Shown here: positions 61,617-64,000 of the stretch, piece by piece | Layout of the letters: each line of letters starts with the position of its first letter | Position numbering within the stretch: the first letter of the stretch is position 1 | Assembly: GCF_041821145.1 (NCBI RefSeq) | Contig: NZ_JBGUBC010000012.1 | Span: forward strand, 1 to 64,000 | Length of the DNA: 64,000 nt | Direction of reading: 5' to 3' | Origin: Halopenitus sp041821145 | Lineage (GTDB): Archaea; Halobacteriota; Halobacteria; Halobacteriales; Haloferacaceae | Position numbers and translations under genes: made by a program | The notes under the pieces: generated by a model | Told to the model about the DNA's origin: nothing | Seen by the model: only the letters and a program-made list of their open reading frames with translations | Databases searched by the model: none

Positions 61617-61831
61617 GAGTCAGTCTACGGCCGAGGCATATATAAACGCGATCGCTTCGGGGGATCCTGACGACTGGACGTGATCGACCGTGTCAGTCCA
61701 CGTGTCCCGACTTATCCTCCAGTCGAGCGTGGGTGAACGCTCGTGAATGTCGGTCAGGTCGCCGCTCTGCTCCGTACTTTTATGCGATAGTGAGAAAGTC
61801 CCATCGTCCACGTCTACTGCTCGCCGGTCCT

Positions 61832-62533
61832 CTACTGCTCGTCGATGCGCGCCGCTGCGGCCGCGAGATCTTCACGAGTATTGAGATTCTCGAAGGTGCG
61901 TTCGGTCGTTACGGCGCGGATCTCCGCCCCGTCGAGGACGACGTACTCGAGTTCGGAGAGTGCCTCGACGATCTTCCGTTTTCCGGCCGAAAGCGCCTGG
62001 TCACAGGCCGATGCCATCGGCTCGGCCCGGTAGACTGCCTGTGTCGTCTGATACCATTGGTCGTCGATTCGGGGAACGGCTGCCTCATGACCCTGGGCTC
62101 GCCCGTGGAGGCGTTCGAGCAGGCGTGGATCCACGAACGGCATGTCACAGGCGACTACGGCGACGTATTCGCCGGCGGCCCCACGACAGGCGTTTCGGAT
62201 ACCTGCCATCGGTCCCATGTCGGGTTCGTCGTCCACCGCGTACCGGACTGCGAGCGGGTAGCCCTCCATCGCGGCCTCGATCGTCGCCCGCTGATCGGAT
62301 CGACAGTTGACCACGATGTCTCGCACGATCGGTTCGCCACCGCTTGCGCGTTCGGCGCCGGGATCGACCGGATCGTCGGCCCCCGCCAGCCGATCCGCCA
62401 CACGGCGGATCATCGGGGTTCCCGAGAGCGGCGCCACCGCTTTGTCGGTTTCGCCGAACCGCGTCGACCGGCCGCCCGCGACGATCGCGCCGGTCAGATC
62501 CCGATCTTCGATCATGACTTCGTCACTCGCCAT
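61832..62533 (-). CDS. mobA: Molybdenum cofactor guanylyltransferase MobA
   Basis: 233 residues. Nucleotidyltransferase start motif LTGAIVAGGRSTRFGETDKA; VVACDMPFVDPRLLERL (MobA CDMPF motif); VEALSELEYVVLDGAEIRAV. It transfers GMP to molybdopterin, making the dinucleotide cofactor. It is longer than minimal MobA because of an inserted loop (GADDPVDPGAERASGGEPIV). The start at 62533 gives an N-terminal MASDEVMIEDRD; the ATG at 62515 is an alternative. It is divergent from the AOR-family gene, a link to molybdo/tungstopterin enzymes. Confidence 0.88.
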   Translation of the reverse strand: MASDEVMIEDRDLTGAIVAGGRSTRFGETDKAVAPLSGTPMIRRVADRLAGADDPVDPGAERASGGEPIVRDIVVNCRSDQRATIEAAMEGYPLAVRYAVDDEPDMGPMAGIRNACRGAAGEYVAVVACDMPFVDPRLLERLHGRAQGHEAAVPRIDDQWYQTTQAVYRAEPMASACDQALSAGKRKIVEALSELEYVVLDGAEIRAVTTERTFENLNTREDLAAAAARIDEQ

Positions 62534-62668
62534 GCCCACGTTTGCCCCCCGTCGGTGAAGGCCGTTTCCCTGCACGTCGGCTTCGCGATGTTTCTCTCCG
62601 GATCGGACCCCGGGGGGTTCCCCACCCGAGAGCATATACGTTCGGCACAACAATCGCTCTCCGACGCA

Positions 62669-64000
62669 ATGGCCGGCCGAACGCACGTGCTCCGTGCGGA
62701 TCTCTCCGCCGGAACGATCGACCGCGAACGCGTTCCCGAGCGGTGGCGTCGCCGATATCTCGGCGGGAAGGGACTCGGCGCTCGCTATCTCCACGCGGAA
62801 CTGGAACCCAACGTCGATCCTCTCGGCGCGGATAACCTGCTTTGTTTCCTCGTTGGACCGCTCTCGGGATCACTACCCGGCGAACCACGGTATGCGGCCG
62901 TGACGAAGTCGCCGCTCACTGGTTGTTTTCTCGATTCTTACGCGGGCGGCGAGTTCGCCGCTCGACTCGCGGGATCGCTTGCTGACTGCCTCGGCCTCCT
63001 CGTGACCGGCACGAGCGACGATCCGGTCCGGATCGAGATTGCCGATGGTGACGGACGGATCGTCCCCGCCGACTGCTGGGGTATGGACGCCGTCGAAACC
63101 GCCGAGTTCCACTCCGAGGCTGCCGTGGCATGTGTCGGCCCCGCGGGCGAGAATGGGGTCCGATACGCGACGATCGCCTCCGACGCCGGCGAACACCACG
63201 CCGGACGCGGTGGTGCCGGCGCGGTGATGGGCGCGAAGGGACTGACGGCCGTCCTCGCGCGCGACGCCGTCGCCGAGCCGGCAAGCCCGAAACTTGCGGC
63301 CCTGCGTGCGGACTACGAGGATCGGTACGTCGAGGATCCAACCGGACGCTGGCACGCCGCCGGCGGAACCGTCGAATCGGTCGATTTCGCGAACGCCGTC
63401 GGGGGGCTCGCGACTGAGGGCTGGACACGAGGATGCTTCGAGGGAACGGATGCGGTCGGGATCGACGCCGCCCGTGAGGCCGCGACCGGCCGTGAGAACC
63501 CCGATTCGGACGTTCCAGGCGACTTCCGCGTCGAGACCGACGCGGGCGAGACGGTGCCACGTGGCGCGGTATCGATGTCGATCGGTGCTGGACTTGGGAT
63601 CGACGATTTCGACGCGGTGGCCACGATCGGTGGGCTCTGTGACCGACTCGGCGTCGACGTCATCTCCGCCGGTAACGCGGTCGCATGGCTGGCCCACGCC
63701 GACGAAGCCGGCCTGATCGACGCCGACGTTCCCTTCGGCGATCCGGAACCCGCACGAGGTGCTATCCGACTGATCGCCGGGGTGGCGGACGCGGATCCGT
63801 CCGGTGAGTCCGGATCGGATAGTTCCGACGACGATCTCGACCAGCGACTCCCGGCGATCGATCCCACGGTCGTTGAGACGCTCCGATTGGGCGTCGAGAC
63901 GGCCACGGAGCGGTTCGATCTCGAGGCCATTCCGACCGTGAAGTCGATGGCGCTTCCGGCCTATGATCCGCGGGTTGCTCCCGCGATGGCACTCGCGTAC
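62669..64000 (+). CDS. Aldehyde:ferredoxin oxidoreductase-family protein (3' end outside window)
   Basis: 444 residues visible. AOR-family motifs: RYLGGKGLGARYLHAELEPN, VGPLSGSLPGEPRYAAVTKS, SPLTGCFLDSYAGGEFAARL, CVGPAGENGVRYATIASDAG, GRGGAGAVMGAKGLTAVLAR and IGGLCDRLGVDVISAGNAVA. The family binds a tungsto/molybdopterin. The CxxCxxxC cluster motif expected between the two halves (before the GIDD motif) is missing here; the corresponding segment reads AAREAATGRENPDSDVPGDF. The TATA element GCATATACG is near 62630-62638. The activity is therefore uncertain. Confidence 0.85.
   Translation, partial: MAGRTHVLRADLSAGTIDRERVPERWRRRYLGGKGLGARYLHAELEPNVDPLGADNLLCFLVGPLSGSLPGEPRYAAVTKSPLTGCFLDSYAGGEFAARLAGSLADCLGLLVTGTSDDPVRIEIADGDGRIVPADCWGMDAVETAEFHSEAAVACVGPAGENGVRYATIASDAGEHHAGRGGAGAVMGAKGLTAVLARDAVAEPASPKLAALRADYEDRYVEDPTGRWHAAGGTVESVDFANAVGGLATEGWTRGCFEGTDAVGIDAAREAATGRENPDSDVPGDFRVETDAGETVPRGAVSMSIGAGLGIDDFDAVATIGGLCDRLGVDVISAGNAVAWLAHADEAGLIDADVPFGDPEPARGAIRLIAGVADADPSGESGSDSSDDDLDQRLPAIDPTVVETLRLGVETATERFDLEAIPTVKSMALPAYDPRVAPAMALAY

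Overview
The window is a piece of a haloarchaeal chromosome (class Halobacteria). The evidence is the strongly acidic proteome, high GC with GC-ending codons over most of its length, TATA boxes about 27 bases upstream of apparently leaderless start codons, archaeal information-processing genes (aIF1, Cbf5, ArcS, RPA3 with its partner, MptA), and haloarchaeal families such as HalOD1, DUF7563, DUF7845, DUF7091, DUF7124 and DUF6149. The genus cannot be named from the sequence.

Layout. (1) About 1-12.65 kb is a lower-GC accessory region. It holds a seven-PAS histidine kinase cut by the window start, a PiT phosphate permease, two universal stress proteins, a receiver-PAS-PAS-kinase, a HalOD1 protein, a membrane histidine kinase with a perfect inverted repeat upstream, a tiny DUF7557-like protein, decayed IS200/IS605-type ends, a DsrE protein, and at its right edge a frameshifted tyrosine-recombinase remnant. 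(2) About 12.7-22.5 kb is core-like, high-GC sequence: cupin, rhodanese, a secreted HEXXH metallopeptidase, an RHH/coiled-coil protein, PhoU/TrkA_C, purS-purQ, ilvD, DUF2391 and an enolase-superfamily enzyme. (3) 22557-32061 is an integrated element bounded by a 51-bp direct repeat (one mismatch) that includes the 3' end of an intact tRNA-Pro(GGG) gene. It carries an N-terminally short integrase, a small ORF stop/start-coupled to a roughly 1,224-residue cadherin-like surface protein, an IS1341-type TnpB element with its omega-RNA-like right end, and a DUF7563 / PD-(D/E)XK-like / DUF7845 cluster in which a frameshift has merged two genes. (4) 32.2-64 kb is core again: cbf5-cmk, Rieske protein, UspA, two moeA genes, Hsp20, UbiB kinase, arcS, a low-complexity secreted protein, an MDR dehydrogenase, an XRE regulator, a DUF255 thioredoxin-like protein, mptA, an FAD oxidoreductase, pyrC, aIF1, rpa3-rpap3, gpmI, idi, divergent lrp/carA, SDR, PHP, mobA, and an aldehyde:ferredoxin-oxidoreductase family protein cut by the window end.

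How the genes connect: purS-purQ, carA and pyrC belong to nucleotide synthesis. moeA (two copies) and mobA are molybdenum-cofactor genes, and mobA is divergent from the AOR-family gene, which suggests a molybdo/tungstopterin theme. ArcS and Cbf5 modify RNA, and MptA makes a pterin precursor. Points most worth a second look are the tRNA-Pro element, its frameshift-fused nuclease-like/DUF7845 gene, the mosaic surface-protein gene, four covarying TnpB-type right-end hairpins, the lrp/carA palindrome, and the AOR-family protein lacking the usual three-cysteine cluster motif. Function and homology statements rest on motif recognition by eye; no database search was run.
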